64,000 nucleotides of DNA from Cordylochernes scorpioides (taxonomy: Eukaryota > Arthropoda > Arachnida > Pseudoscorpiones > Chernetidae): NCBI GenBank assembly GCA_030710605.1, contig CP092865.1, positions 32,315,359 to 32,379,358 on the forward strand, given 5' to 3'. The first letter of the stretch is position 1, and every line of letters starts with the position of its first letter. Positions 1 through 10,707 of this stretch are shown piece after piece. The notes beneath the pieces are model-generated. The model saw nothing but the letters and a program-made list of their open reading frames with translations. It did not search any database and was not told the DNA's origin. The translations under genes were made by a program, and so were the position numbers.

Positions 1-531
1 AAGACACCACCACAGTATTTGGCCATGGAAAATTTGAACAAGACACCACCACAGTATTTGGCCATGGAAAATTCGAACAAGACACCACCACAGTATTTGG
101 CCATGGAAAATTCGAACAAGACACCACCACAGTATTTGGTCATGGAAAATTCGAACAAGACACCACCACAGTATTTGGCCATGGAAAATTTGAACAAGAC
201 ACCACCACAGTATTTGGCCATGGAAAATTCGAACAAGACACCAACACAGTATTTGGTCATGGAAAATTCGAACAAGACACCAACACAGTATTTGGTCATG
301 GAAAATTCGAACAAGACACCACCACAGTATTTGGCCATGGAAAATTCGAACAAGACACCACCACAGTATTTGGCCATGGAAAATTCGAACAAGACACCAC
401 CACAGTATTTGGTCATGGAAAATTCGAACAAGACACCACCACAGTATTTGGTCATGGAAAATTCGAACAAGACACCAACACAGTATTTGGTCATGGAAAA
501 TTCGAACAATACACCACCACAGTATTTGGTC
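1..531. repeat. 39-bp minisatellite (13 full units plus a partial)
   Basis: Thirteen full 39-bp units follow a partial unit at the left edge, so the array continues outside the window. The unit is a multiple of three and has no stop in one frame, so it reads as a 13-residue repeat (MENSNKTPPQYLV with L/S, P/T and A/V variants). The frame is open from base 1 to a stop near 729, but after 531 it enters a dispersed noncoding repeat. The open frame is therefore probably a by-product of unit length. A real repetitive protein cannot be excluded without the upstream sequence. Confidence 0.93.
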
Positions 532-642
532 AATTCTGGAATAATTAAAAATCAACAATTAGTTGATAGTTATTATGATAGATGGCGCAAGCCGTCAGCA
601 ACATTTAGTTGCACGATCAGGAAATGCCTTTTTTATAAATTT
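532..642. repeat. dispersed repeat fragment next to the minisatellite
   Basis: This segment is closely similar to 8337-8447. Both contain an AATTAAAAATCAAC start, a GATAGATGGCGCAAGCC core and a TTGCACGAT block. It marks the point where the minisatellite reading frame runs into repeat DNA. Confidence 0.7.
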
Positions 643-1049
643 GCCGAAGTTTATTCCCTTAATTGGTTAACAGCTTTCTGTGATCTTCTTTCTTATCTGG
701 TTTCTGTGATGATCTTTATCATCTACTAGCCTTTTCAAATCAGAATAAAGTAAAGGCTGTGTTGGGAGTTTCTTTCCATTTGGTTCTAAGGCAGGTGTTA
801 TATAAAATTGGTTACAGTAAACTTAAAATATTCTTCCTTGTGCAAATTCAACAATGCTCTCTTTTAATTTAGGATATTCAACACATTGAGCCTTTATATC
901 TAAATGCTTAAAAACCCTGAGGTGGAAAAGCTAGACAGGGTCAGATGCCTATGAAATTTATGGAAAAACAAATGGTTCCCACCCAAAATCAGCTTCTAAG
1001 ACAGGTGTCTCCCAAGACAGGCCAACTTTTGTAGCCTCTTTTTGTGGTA
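643..1049. other. AT-rich spacer
   Basis: No coding frame, RNA gene or recognised repeat was seen here. Confidence 0.5.
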
Positions 1050-1575
1050 CAGTAGAACCTCCATGTGATATATATCTATATATATAAAAATCAATGTTTG
1101 TTTGTTTGTATGTCCGGTATACAAATTTGCAGTAGTTCACTAATTCAAACCAAAATTTCCATACATAGGTAAAAAAATACGGGGAAGACGATAGGCTATT
1201 TTAAAAAAAATATAAATCAATTATTAAAACTATATATTCAAATTATTCTACTTAGCTCACAAACAGCGCCCTCTATCAAAGATTAGATTAAATTATGCTG
1301 ATGCAAACAAATAGATAATGCTAATAACAAACAATTATTTAAAAAATCTTATCTAAATATATATCACTCGGGTAGATATGCACACGGATCAATCCCGGGG
1401 CGAAGCTCGGGTCACCCGTCTAGTATATATATATAGGACACCTTTCTATAAAGGACAGTTTTCATTTTCAAAATTAGCTTTTTTACTATTTTGCAACTCT
1501 CTGGGAAGAGGACACCTCTCTCTAAAGGACACTTTGGCTCTGCAATTAGGTGTCCTTTCCAGGGATGTTCTACTG
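1050..1575. mobile_element. pogo/Tigger-like MITE (family A) split by a Helitron
   Basis: The element starts TA|CAGTAGAACCTCC and ends GTTCTACTG|TA, giving the terminal inverted repeats and TA target duplication of pogo-like elements. Its interior shares the GAGGACACCTCTC, AAAGGACAGTTTTCAT and CTTTGGCTCTGCAATTAGG blocks with at least six other copies here. It has no transposase and is split by the Helitron at 1075-1423. Confidence 0.85.
1075..1423 (+). mobile_element. non-autonomous Helitron
   Basis: It starts TCTATATATATAAAAATC after an A. It ends with a GC hairpin (CCCGGGGCGAAGCTCGGG), a short spacer and CTAG before a T. A|TC...CTAG|T insertion with a subterminal 3' hairpin is diagnostic of Helitrons. 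Its interior (GTAGTTCACTAATTC block) recurs near 37350-37420. Confidence 0.85.
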
Positions 1576-2036
1576 TATCTTAAAAATGTTTTGTAATCTG
1601 AAGGTGTTGCCATCACTCTATTGGAACAGCCTCCCTGATGCTTACTATATTTTTCTGAAGCTCTTCCAATGTCCTCTCTTGCCAGTACTGGTAGTACTAG
1701 GAATGTCCATTTCTTTAAACTGCAGGACCTCATGTAGTCCTCCCACACAGTCATGTAAGAAGAGGCTGGTGGGTCCATCACTGATAACCTAGTTATGATG
1801 GCCAGTGACTTGCCACCACAATGCTACCATATAGATTCTCACAGGGACAGGTTCAATATCTATAAATAGGAAATAAGGTTTTACATGGCCCGCAAACACT
1901 CTTTATTAAACCCCCTTTTTTAATGGAGAGTTCTGAAGGCATCATTGCACACTTAAAACTACATTCTTAATTTTTTTTCCACTTTTATTACTTTTTTCAA
2001 ATGCAAATACAGTTAATATATAGTCAAATGCAAATA
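1576..2036. other. spacer
   Basis: Short open frames on both strands, none resembling a known protein. No repeat boundary was found. Confidence 0.4.
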
Positions 2037-2941
2037 CAGTAAAACCCCTCTATAGTGAACCCCAATGGGACAGAGCTTTTGGTTCACTATAGCCACGGTT
2101 CACTATAGCCACGGTTTGGCCCTTTTTTTTTTTACTTTTCAAAATTTTTAGACCGTATAATTAAAGGACAGCCATACACACTGGAAGAGGTTGCTTCTTA
2201 ATAGTGGTCACTTTGTTTTAATTGACCAATTTCCTTATATTAATACTGAATAATAATAGAAATCATTAGATGATGGTTCTTCTTATCATTAACATACATG
2301 TACCTCTATGTCTAATTTAAAAATCAAGACAAATCCTAGGCAAAGTTTTATTAAATATATATTCAAAGATATATAATGATTTTAAAACATCATTATCACA
2401 TTATATAATACAATGTTTAGTTGGAAAAATGGCTCTAACACCTTGTTGCTTCAAAGCACTCTTCAAGCATTTCACCATTCAAATAAAGTTAGTGTTTTAC
2501 TTCCATTTCATTTTTCCACATATTCTTCTAGGTCTAGAGTTAGTTTTTTTTAACTTGTCATGTAAAACATTGCTGACTTTAAAATCACCATAGTTAATGG
2601 CATAAAAATAGTTTTTGTTTCATCACGGAACCGTTTATTTGGACTTTTTTTTTTTAAGCCCTAAAACGTACGATCGCGGCAAAAGTTGAGGTTGATTCCT
2701 CTTTGTAACAATTTTTAATAGCTTTATATTTTATCTTTTATAATAGAAAAGTTATATTCTCTTATTTTAATATGTTCTTAACATTTTGCCTGTGTTGTTT
2801 CACTTTGAAAAGTTCTGAAAATGGCCTTTTTTTTTTTTAAAAGAAATAACGCTTTTGTTTTTAAAATGCCTTTGTTTTCTTTATTTTTGAAGCCATTTGT
2901 ATTTTTTATATTTCAAATTTAATGGATGCAAATATATTCTA

Positions 2942-3668
2942 CTAGACGAATGGCCCGGGCAACGCCCGGGTTTTACCCGAGTGCGTATATATTTTAAAAA
3001 CGTTTTAATTCAAATACTATTCGTTACAATTATAAATTGGCGCCGTGGATGTCTCTCTTGTGAAACGTCCCGCCCCAAACTGTGTGTGTCTTGAAAATAT
3101 AAAAATAAAAATGTGAATTTTCATAAAGATTTCATCATGTCGATTTTATTTTTTTGCATTTCACCTACTAAATCGATAGAGATAATTACATTTGCAACAT
3201 GAACTTAGGTATATTGACTAAATAGAAAACTGCATAGTAATAAAGATCATTTTTTAAAGGCACCATATCGTTTTTTTTTTTCAATAAAATCGAAACAAAA
3301 ATTAACGATAATTGCCTTAAAAAGAAATTGCCTTAAAAAAAAAGAAACATTCGCGGTGATTTTGTCTTGCATTCGTTTATACAATTATTATATACAAATG
3401 ACCCGGGCAACGCCCGGGTTTTACCCGATTAAATGCTTTTATTCAAATACTATTCGTTACAATTATAAATTGGCGCCGTGGATGTCATTCTTGTATATTA
3501 TATAAATGAGTTTTAAAAATTGTAAAAAATGCATCGGCCAGGAATCAAACCCGGGCCGCCCGCGTGGCAGGCGAGCATTCTACCACTGAACCACCGATGG
3601 TTATGAAAAATCCCATCCGTGAGCTTCAAACAGACAAACAGACAGAATAAGGCAAATATATAAGTAGA
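2942..3668 (-). mobile_element. composite Helitron carrying a tRNA-Gly-like sequence
   Basis: Read on the minus strand, it starts TCTACTTATATATTTGCC at 3668 and ends at 2942 with the hairpin CCCGGGCGTTGCCCGGG and CTAG. A second internal 3'-end block with the same hairpin lies at about 3392, so two Helitron segments are fused. A tRNA-Gly-like sequence sits in the right-hand segment. Confidence 0.8.
3530..3600 (-). tRNA. tRNA-Gly(GCC)-like sequence inside a Helitron, probably a pseudogene
   Basis: A 71-nt minus-strand sequence is close to a eukaryotic tRNA-Gly with anticodon GCC. It has a TGGTTCAGTGGTAGAATGC D-arm, an anticodon stem CTCGCCTGCCACGCGGG region, and a GGGTTTGATTCC T-arm. Acceptor pair 1-72 is C-C instead of G-C and the T-stem has a G-U pair. 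Its place inside a Helitron suggests a captured copy, so function is doubtful. Confidence 0.65.
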
Positions 3669-4302
3669 TATAATAAAAGTATAATTTGTTAAAATTTATA
3701 CAACATACAGCAAAAATAAAGCGCAAAAATCAAAACAAACAATGCTGCTAAATTTATTGTTTTGAAATCGCGATCCGCGAGCTGAAAGATGCTCAAAATT
3801 TTGTTGTTTTAATTTTTTTTTAAATTACAATTCTAAGTTCGTTATAAGCATAGTATTTTAAATAGATTTTATTATTTTGGGACCGAAAATAGGTTCGTTA
3901 TAGGGGTAGTTCGTTATTCTAAAAATCGCAAAGTTCGTTATAACGATGGTATTTTCAATGGAATGGAACCGGGAATCGGCGTGGGTTCGTTATAAGGGAA
4001 GGTTCGTTATATCCAGGGTTCGTATTAGCGGGGTTTTACTGTATAGTCAAAAAAATAATTTAAATCGGCTGTAAATAATTTACTAACATAATGAAAAATA
4101 ATATAGTGAGAGAGAGAGATTGAATAAGCAACAAACTTGATATTAAAGTGTCATCTTTCAAATTAATTTTAGACTTTTTTTTAACACACTGGGGGGTTTC
4201 TTTTAATTTAAATTGTCAATCTTCAGAGCTTATTGAGATGAATATTTAAGGAGGAGGTTGATGAAGGAGGTATTGACAGCTATAAACCAAGATATAATGG
4301 GC

Positions 4303-4497
4303 ACTTTTTTTTCTGTAAAAAGGAATTGCTTCAATGGGTTCCGAATCTTGCAAAAGTTCAACCCCACCAGTGAGTGCAAGTAATCAATGGGTCTAACTGC
4401 CTTTTACGTTTAAATATGTAATGCACTTGCAGTAAAAGCAGTTGCTAACTACCCACTATGATTTTCTTGGCCTATACCATGTGTACTTAGGATAATA
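4303..4497 (+). mobile_element. tRNA-Ser-like SINE, head missing
   Basis: This is the body of the SINE seen in full at 6044 and 39043. It has CTTGCAAAAGTTCAACCCC, CCAGTGAGTGCAAGTAA and a TGGCCTATACCATGTGTACT tail. The tRNA-like head is absent. Confidence 0.75.
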
Positions 4498-4519
4498 AAA
4501 CATTTATATATATTTTTGA

Positions 4520-4585
4520 TGCTGGGTTTGGCTAATCAGTGGTAACCCCTCTTAGCATTTTTGCCAAATTAATCTCCAGATCTAT
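4520..4585 (-). repeat. diverged copy of the permuted-hammerhead-like repeat
   Basis: It aligns with the repeat at 12384-12500 and 26058-26110. On the minus strand it keeps a pairing TTGGC/GCCAA where the other copies have CTGGC/GCCAG. The flanking core letters have decayed (CTGATTA and GCAAAAA). Confidence 0.5.
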
Positions 4586-4590
4586 TTACA

Positions 4591-5255
4591 CTATTGTATA
4601 TTGACTTATATATAGTGAGCATTTTCCAAGAAGGTATTTAGGGACTATGAACTTCTAGGTCTCAGCACAGAGGTGTATATACATAGAAGTAATGCAGTTG
4701 TAGAAAAATTTGTCTATACATTCCCTAAATATATGGCTTCATTGAAATTGTAGATTTATATAAGAAAAACATTAGGGTATGGAGAATAATTTGACAAAAC
4801 TGTTGAAAGGGCTGACCACAGGATTTAACGCCAAAACTTCCCCAAAAAAATAATTTCTATCATGGCAGCAAGGTATATGAAAAAGTAGTTTTGATGTTTC
4901 ACACAGATGAAATAAAAATGAGATGGCAAATCATATTTTTAGGTTTTCTTAACCCTAAAATTTTTATCTCCACCAACATTTCACCTTCAATCAGAATATG
5001 GTGCTGTGTTAAAGCTGGGGTTGGAATGTTTCAGAAGATTCTCCCTACCAGCCATAAACTTGCTGGGTTTACAAGGTCACTGACAAATATTAGCTTTTAC
5101 AGGTCAACACACAAAGTGCAATTTACTAGGGCCTAAAGTGAAAGTAACTTAACACACAAAAAATCGTACATACAAGAATACAACAACAATAATTAAAATA
5201 GCTGTAAATAAGAACTCACGATTTGTTATATATATAAAAAAAAAACAGTACTTAT
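4591..5255. other. spacer
   Basis: Only short open frames without recognisable homology. No element ends were found. Confidence 0.4.
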
Positions 5256-5363
5256 CTTTTATTGCAGCATTGATAGGGAGAGGACCAGGGTTACACAGGT
5301 ATGCCAGGAGACCACCAAACACGGACACAGAGAACGCTATAAGCGTCTCCACACAACTCACTC
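5256..5363 (-). CDS. possible orphan exon, HupE/UreJ-like membrane segment
   Basis: On the minus strand, a TTTCCCAG acceptor precedes a 108-bp open block encoding GVSCVETLIAFSVSVFGG, then LLAYLCNPGPLPINAAIK. A hydrophobic helix starting at a Val-Glu pair, followed by a short loop and LP.. small residues, resembles a C-terminal part of bacterial HupE/UreJ nickel/cobalt membrane proteins. The 3' side reads G|ATAAGT, one change from a normal GTAAGT donor. No partner exon was recognised within several kb. It could be a decayed gene, a real exon with a non-canonical end, or chance. The family call is from memory of its general pattern and is weak. Confidence 0.25.
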
Positions 5364-5385
5364 CTGGGAAAGTGAGTCCACACAT

Positions 5386-6043
5386 ACCTATGGTCCCCCC
5401 TTATATACAAACATAGCTACATTTGTCCAATGAGAAGGCGTGGGAGATCGGTTCACTTAACAAACAAACAACATTCTTCTCTACAAACATTGAGAAGCTT
5501 AAAACTACGTTTGTCAAAATAATTTGACACAACCCCCACATTTGTGGGCACCATATACACTGATGTGGAAGGAAGCCAGGGGAAATATCAATGGAAGGAA
5601 GACATTTTTTATTGAAATTGGGAGATGTGGCATCCTGGTCATCAGGGATCTTGTCCTTCACTTGTAGGTCAGAGGACATGTTCATTGCTGGGAGTAACTC
5701 TCACACCTCATCAACAAGTCATCATGTGGCACTGGTCTGCAGTCAAATACATCGCCTCAACAACTCTGGCAAAAATAACTGGGAGGGTTAAGAGAGAAAT
5801 AATAATCATAGATAAACAAATATTTATTCTGTATAGTTCACATTGGTAATACATCCAAAAATATATTGGAAACTTCCACATCATAATTCACCAAAGATCC
5901 ACAAAGATATTGACCAGTGTACCCAGCAACACTTGTAGTTTGCTTAATATTTATTTCTGACACTACTGGGTGTATAGGATTTTTTCAAAGGTGTTTACAA
6001 GGCCACAAATCCAAATAAAAATTTAACATTTCATTTGTTACGC
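5386..6043. other. spacer
   Basis: Open frames on both strands (5401-5685 minus, 5591-5849 plus) have no recognisable domain and overlap each other. Nothing supported. Confidence 0.4.
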
Positions 6044-6374
6044 GGGGGGTCGGTGGAAGGCTGGTCTAAACCATTGGTTTTCGACCACTACGACCCGGGT
6101 TCGATTCCCGCATTGGACACTTTTTTATATTTGAAGAAAAAAAAAAAAAATTGAAAAATGCTCCAATTGCCCCCCGATTCTTGCAAAAGTCCAACCCCAC
6201 CAGCGAGTGCAAATTACCAAACGGGGCTCTGGCACATTTGTAAGTGCAAAGTCGAACTGCTTTCACATGTGTAGACATGTGGTGCGCTTACAGTAAAAAA
6301 AGCAGTCGCTAACTACCCACCATGATTATCATGGCCTGTACCACGTGTATTAGGGATAAGCAAAAAAAAAAAAA
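6044..6374 (+). mobile_element. tRNA-Ser-like SINE, full length
   Basis: The head (GGTCGGTGGAAGGCTGGTC, then TTGGTTTTCGACCACTA, then GGGTTCGATTCCCGC) looks like a tRNA with a CGA (Ser) anticodon. It supplies A- and B-box-like promoter blocks. The body contains CCCCACCAGCGAGTGCAAA and GGGGCTCTGGCACATTTG, and the element ends in an A-run after TTAGGGATAAGC. Other copies lie at 4303, 11598, 18952, 23996, 24729, 28965 and 39043. Confidence 0.87.
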
Positions 6375-6462
6375 TTGTTACGCTATTTAAAAACATCACA
6401 TATAAATTATTTGGATTTGTTCTTGTTACCTTGTAATTTTAATTTATATTTTATCTTATATA

Positions 6463-6617
6463 TACATCTAATTGCAGAGCCAAAATGTTCTTTAGGGAGA
6501 GATGTTCTCTTACTGGAGAGTTGCTATATAGTAAAAATGGTAATTTTGCAAACTGAAAACTGTCCTTTATAGAGAGGTGTCCTCTAGCGTAAGTGTCCTA
6601 TCATGGAGGTTTTACTG
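6463..6617. mobile_element. pogo-like MITE family A, left end lost
   Basis: It has the family-A interior and an intact right end, GGAGGTTTTACTG|TA. The left terminal repeat is missing. Confidence 0.75.
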
Positions 6618-6734
6618 TATCATGTTTTAAGGTGTATCTTACTACCCCCACAAGTGGCAGTTTGATCACTTTAGGATACATCATGGACAGCCAGGCCCTG
6701 TGTGGTTTCCCACCAGGTCATTTACAAAGGTTGT

Positions 6735-6832
6735 TGTCTTCTTCCTTATCTCCACTCAATCATATTAGGGTATCAAGTTGTGACCCTTGATGGTGTCTGT
6801 TTGACAACCATCATGATGGGGTTGTTGGTTGT
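6735..6832 (+). repeat. fragment of the 370-bp repeat
   Basis: It carries the left part of the repeat (TTATCTCCACTCAATCATAT and GACCCTTGATGGTGTCTG) found whole at 7497-7880. Confidence 0.7.
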
Positions 6833-6838
6833 TGTTAT

Positions 6839-7022
6839 ACAAGAAAATAAGACCTAATCCAAATAATTTGATAGTGTGTGACATTTCGGCAACGTCACCA
6901 TCATCAGACAAAAGAATAAATGAGAAAAACATTTTATTCTTTTGTCTGATGATGGTGATAATGCTGTTTCTGATACGTCACACATTATTAAATTATTTGG
7001 ATTAGGTCTTATTTTCTTGTAT
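6839..7022. mobile_element. PLE-related foldback with hammerhead-like motif
   Basis: Two inverted arms flank a short loop. Arm ends read AATAAGACCTAATCC and GGATTAGGTCTTATT, and TAATCCAAATTGTGC follows as in related copies. Each arm has a CTGATGA block. The left-arm motif on the minus strand is CTGATGA-T-GG..CC-GAAATGTC. In the right arm the GAAA block is mutated (TGATAC). Confidence 0.6.
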
Positions 7023-7230
7023 TATAATCCAAATTGTGCTTTATCATGAGGTTGTTGTTGTCTAAGAGTGATACAAGTACAGATTAATGCCATTTTGTCC
7101 CTGTGATACTACAATTTAATAATGAAAATAAAAAAAAAAAATACAAAAAAGTACACACACACAATGGTTTCAATTAATACCATTAATTTATTTGTTTTAT
7201 CTCCAGTTTTTAAGTATGGTGTTCAATTTA

Positions 7231-7423
7231 TTTTTGAAGTTTTTGTTGGTTCATTTTGTATAGGAGAATGGGTGCCATTGTTATTCAATAAAGAAAGCAT
7301 TTTTTGGAAGGAATTGTTTTAATGAAAAAAGAAGACTATAAACAAAAAATGCTTTCTTTATTGAATAACAATGGCACCTATTCTCCTATACAAAATGATC
7401 TCTCCAACAAAAAACTTCAAAAA
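7231..7423. repeat. foldback repeat
   Basis: Inverted arms of about 75-80 bp at 7231-7304 and 7344-7423, sharing GGAGAATGGGTGCCATTG-type sequence, with a loop of about 40 bp. No coding content and no clear family. Confidence 0.75.
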
Positions 7424-7496
7424 ATCATTAATTTATATTACAATTTTTTTTTTTAAATATTATATCTGAGAGTTAAATGATTATCTAACTTTAATT

Positions 7497-7880
7497 CAAC
7501 ATTTCCTTCTTCTTCTTTCTTATTTCCACTCAATCATATTAGAGTATCAAGTTGTGACCCTTGATGGTGTCTGTTTGACAACCACCATGACTGGGTGAAG
7601 TAGAATACGTCTGCCTTTGTCATTAAACTGGGAGCACTACTCAGTGGCAGGCCGACTTAGCTCCAAAAGAAATGGCCGCCTCTGACATGAGGAACAGACA
7701 CCATGTGCAGCCGCTCCTAACATGGAGTACAAACACTGCTCATCCTGTATCCCTGGAGACCTTACAGGGTACTATTAGCCGGGCCAGCTGAACCCAGGTT
7801 CTTTAGTGAGCTTGTTATTGCTTTCCCTCCTCCTTTTTCATCCAGGCTTGGGACCGGAAAAGGCGGAGTTAACACTTCCT
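7497..7880 (+). repeat. 370-bp dispersed repeat, full copy
   Basis: It runs from a pyrimidine-rich CTTCTTCTTTCTTATTTCC start through GGCAGGCCGACTTAGCTCC and GGCCGCCTCTGACATGAGG to a CATCCAGGCTTGGGACCGG end. Other copies lie at 11726 (-), 12998 (+) and 13803 (-). No open frame is conserved between copies, so it is probably a non-autonomous element. Confidence 0.8.
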
Positions 7881-7949
7881 TTAATTCAACCGAAAGCTCT
7901 CATCTCTTGGGGTGTTGAATTAAAGAGGTACAACTGTATTTAACTAATG

Positions 7950-8523
7950 TCCAGGAGATTTAAATCAATTGATTTGATATTTATTACTTTTGCTTTTTAG
8001 AGGCTGTCTTAAACATGTACACAAATTTAAGACTATGTGGTCTGGGATTACATAAAATCAATCACAAAAATAAAAGGAAGCATGGAAATTTGTCCATTTC
8101 CGACCACATTTTTATAGAATGCTGGCCGCTCTTTACACCACAGAAACAGCTTCATTTAAAGGAATTTTACAATTTCTATTCTCTTATCTATTCCATGCCA
8201 CGAGAGACGGTCATCTAGAAGTTTGAAATTTTGTACTCTGACATTGTTGGCAATAATGAAACAGCCTATAAAATACCAGACTTCTACACACATGGTCTAG
8301 AACAATATATAGAGTCATTTATTTAAACTCCCCTTGTTAAATAATTAAAAATCAACGAGAATAGTTGATAATTATTCCGATAGATGGCGCAAGCCATCAT
8401 CAACTTTCAGTTGCACGATAAGGAGATGCCTTTTTCTTAATTTATGCACCTTATCCCAGTACAATATTACATTTGTACTATTTTTTCATATATATATACA
8501 TTTGTGCAACATATATAGGTGTA
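7950..8523 (+). repeat. left part of a 1.2-kb dispersed repeat
   Basis: It matches 28735-30000, with shared blocks such as CTGTCTTAAACA, GACCACATTTTTATAGAATG and TTTGAAATTTTGTACTCTG. The repeat continues at 9034 beyond a PLE-type foldback and a MITE that inserted into it. Confidence 0.7.
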
Positions 8524-8870
8524 CTTAATGATAAGACACAATTTGGATTTTAGATTATAAATACAAGGTAATAAGACCAAATAAATAAATAGTATATCAC
8601 ATTTCGGTAACAGCGTTGTAACCATCTTCAGACAAAAGTATCAAATGATTTTTTTTTTTCAAAACATGTTTTAAATATTTACTGTTATCAAGTGTGTAAA
8701 CTATCTTCTCCTTATCTACCTATCTTCTTATCTGTTATCTTTTTTACACACTGTAACTATTTAAAACATGCTGTGATATATTTTATCATTCAGTATTTTT
8801 GTCTGAAGATGGTAACAATGATGTTACCGAAATGTCACACACTATTTATTTATTTGGATTTGGTCTTATA
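8524..8870. mobile_element. PLE-related foldback with hammerhead-like motif
   Basis: Inverted arms at about 8566-8643 and 8795-8870 enclose a spacer of about 150 bp. The right arm reads CTGAAGA (8803-8809), T, GGTAAC, a loop, GTTACC, GAAAT, then GTC. The outer sequence (GATAAGACACAATTTGG) is the inverse of the TAATCCAAATTGTGC tail of related copies. Confidence 0.65.
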
Positions 8871-9031
8871 CAGTAGAACCTCCCATTAGAGGACACCTTT
8901 CCATAAAGGACAGTTTTCATCTGCAAAATTACCATTTTTTACAATTTAACAACTCTCCAATAAGTGGACACCTCTCCCTAAAGGAAACTTTGGCTCTGCA
9001 ATTAGGTGTCCTTTACAGGGAGGTTCTACTG
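8871..9031. mobile_element. pogo-like MITE family A, complete
   Basis: TA|CAGTAGAACCTCCCATTAG to AGGGAGGTTCTACTG|TA, 161 bp. It lies directly against the end of the preceding foldback. Confidence 0.88.
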
Positions 9032-9033
9032 TA

Positions 9034-9790
9034 TATATATTACCATAGGTATATTTAATATAAATGTGTGCATGATGATATTGGAAACAAATTACTTAAT
9101 TATAACAGATAAATAGATATATTTTTTATTTATAACAGAATTTTGCTTTTAATTCCAAAGAGGCTTCAGATAAGAACCTTGTGAATATTTGGATTTCTTC
9201 TTTCTTTAAAGTCTTTAATGATTACAGAAGAATTCAAATCGCTACTTGCAAAAGTTTTCCTGACCAGCCAGATGTCTGTACGCCTACAATGGTAGTTGAA
9301 CTGAGCAAGTGTTCAAAATTTAAGATTTCCATGTGGTCTGGAAATGCATATTAAAATTAAATTGTAAAATTTTAAATGCAATTCGAAATTAGTCTGCCCC
9401 CGACCACTCTGACCAACCAGAATCACCAGAGCATCTTCTTTTAACTTTCCCTCTGACTAATCAAATTGTATGTAGATACTTTGAAACATTACCAAATTCT
9501 CTTTGTGTATATACTCTAATGAGAACTTTGTTAAGTTTAGAACTATTACAAAACACTACTAATCCATCGTGTAAATATTTAATCATATATATGTAAATAA
9601 TACTAGCACAGCACAATAGTCCTTTGGACTTCGTGCTTTTGTAACAATAAATAAATAAAAAGAAGTCAGAAAATTTGTCAACTTGAATTGTCATCAGGTT
9701 CGAATAAGTACAAAATTTCAGACTTCTCTGTGCTAATAGATTACAAAATTTGTGGACAGACAAAAATGAAGAAAATTAAATAAAACCTTT
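9034..9790 (+). repeat. right part of the 1.2-kb dispersed repeat
   Basis: Matches 10708-11290 and 33468-33970, with shared blocks TTGGAAACAAATTACTTAAT, CAATGGTAGTTG and AATTTAAGATTTC. The open frame at 9461-9763 (-) falls inside it and is not conserved. Confidence 0.7.
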
Positions 9791-10159
9791 TTAAAAAAAT
9801 CTTTATCACTGGGAATATTAGGCCTTAAATAGACAGAAGTCTGCTCGTGGTGGATTGGTCAATTCCTTGTACAAGGCAGGAAATGACGTAAGCAAAGCCT
9901 AACTGAAATATGTCTCTTTACTTTTGGTTTGGGGAACCCTAAATTTATTGGGAACTATATTACAAAGCTACAGACACATAATTGCTGAGATAATTGGTAC
10001 ATATTTAATATTGATTATGTGATTATTCAATTGATTAGTTTTAATTATAAGTAATAAATGAAATTCCAATTGACAAAGGGGAATTATTTATGATATTATA
10101 ATTCATGAAATATGTGGATTTATATTATCATATATTAAAAATAAAGAAGGCATTTCCTG
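9791..10159. other. spacer
   Basis: No feature recognised. Confidence 0.4.
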
Positions 10160-10345
10160 ACCACGAGCACATGTGCTTTTTAGATGGCAGAGCGCCATCT
10201 AGTGGAGCAAAAATAAACTAAACGTTTATTTAGCTTGCTCCGTGATATTTGGCCAACCCAATTTCTTGATAAATCAAGAAAAGCCATCCACGAACGTGCT
10301 TCGCGCTGTTGGCGCTCGTCAGCATGGAGTAGGCTATAACCACTG
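10160..10345. repeat. repeat related to the intron-1 foldback
   Basis: Shares CTTTTTAGATGGCAGAGC, GCCATCTAGTGGA and TGATATTTGGCCAACCCA with the foldback at 21640-21960. Overlapping open frames (10180-10430) are not conserved. Confidence 0.65.
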
Positions 10346-10521
10346 CGACCAAAAAGATTTTTGGTCCCAGAGGCTTCCAGAGAAATCAAGAAATGGGTAT
10401 TTAAGGCCAAATTTGCGTAAATACGCTTAACACATGAGAAAAAAATGTTTCCATTGTTTTTTCATTATCATATATGTACAATGAATTTGTTTTGAAAATA
10501 GAGCAATCCATATTTAATTCA

Positions 10522-10707
10522 TTAGATAATAAAAAGGCATATATTGGATTTAATAAAAGATTTATTTGCCAATATTTCGGTTGGCTGAACGGCAAACCTT
10601 TATCAAGGCATAATGTAATGCCTTGATAAAGGTTTGCCGTTCAGCCAACCGAAATATTGGCAAATAAATCTTTTATTAAATCCAATATATGCCTTTTTAT
10701 TATCTAA
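10522..10707. mobile_element. near-perfect palindrome, PLE-like, with degenerate hammerhead-like core
   Basis: Two arms of about 93 bp meet at a centre of about 7 nt near 10615. The right arm reads TTGATAA (10623-10629), an extra A, GGTT...AACC, GAAAT, ATT. The layout matches the hammerhead-like motifs of the other foldbacks, with two core letters changed. No protein-coding content. Confidence 0.6.

Larger units (their letters stand above)
2037..4041. mobile_element. 2-kb pogo/Tigger-like element without transposase
   Basis: It begins TA|CAGTAAAACCCCTCTATAG and ends GCGGGGTTTTACTG|TA. Subterminal direct repeats of GGTTCACTATAGCCACGG lie at the left end, and several GTTCGTTATA repeats at the right. 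No transposase frame remains, and the interior is occupied by a composite Helitron (2942-3668). Confidence 0.75.

Noticed and set aside
19-729. 236-residue repetitive protein
   Set aside because: The first codon is TTG, the frame is open from base 1, and its tail is a dispersed repeat also at 8337-8447. It was kept as a minisatellite, not a gene.
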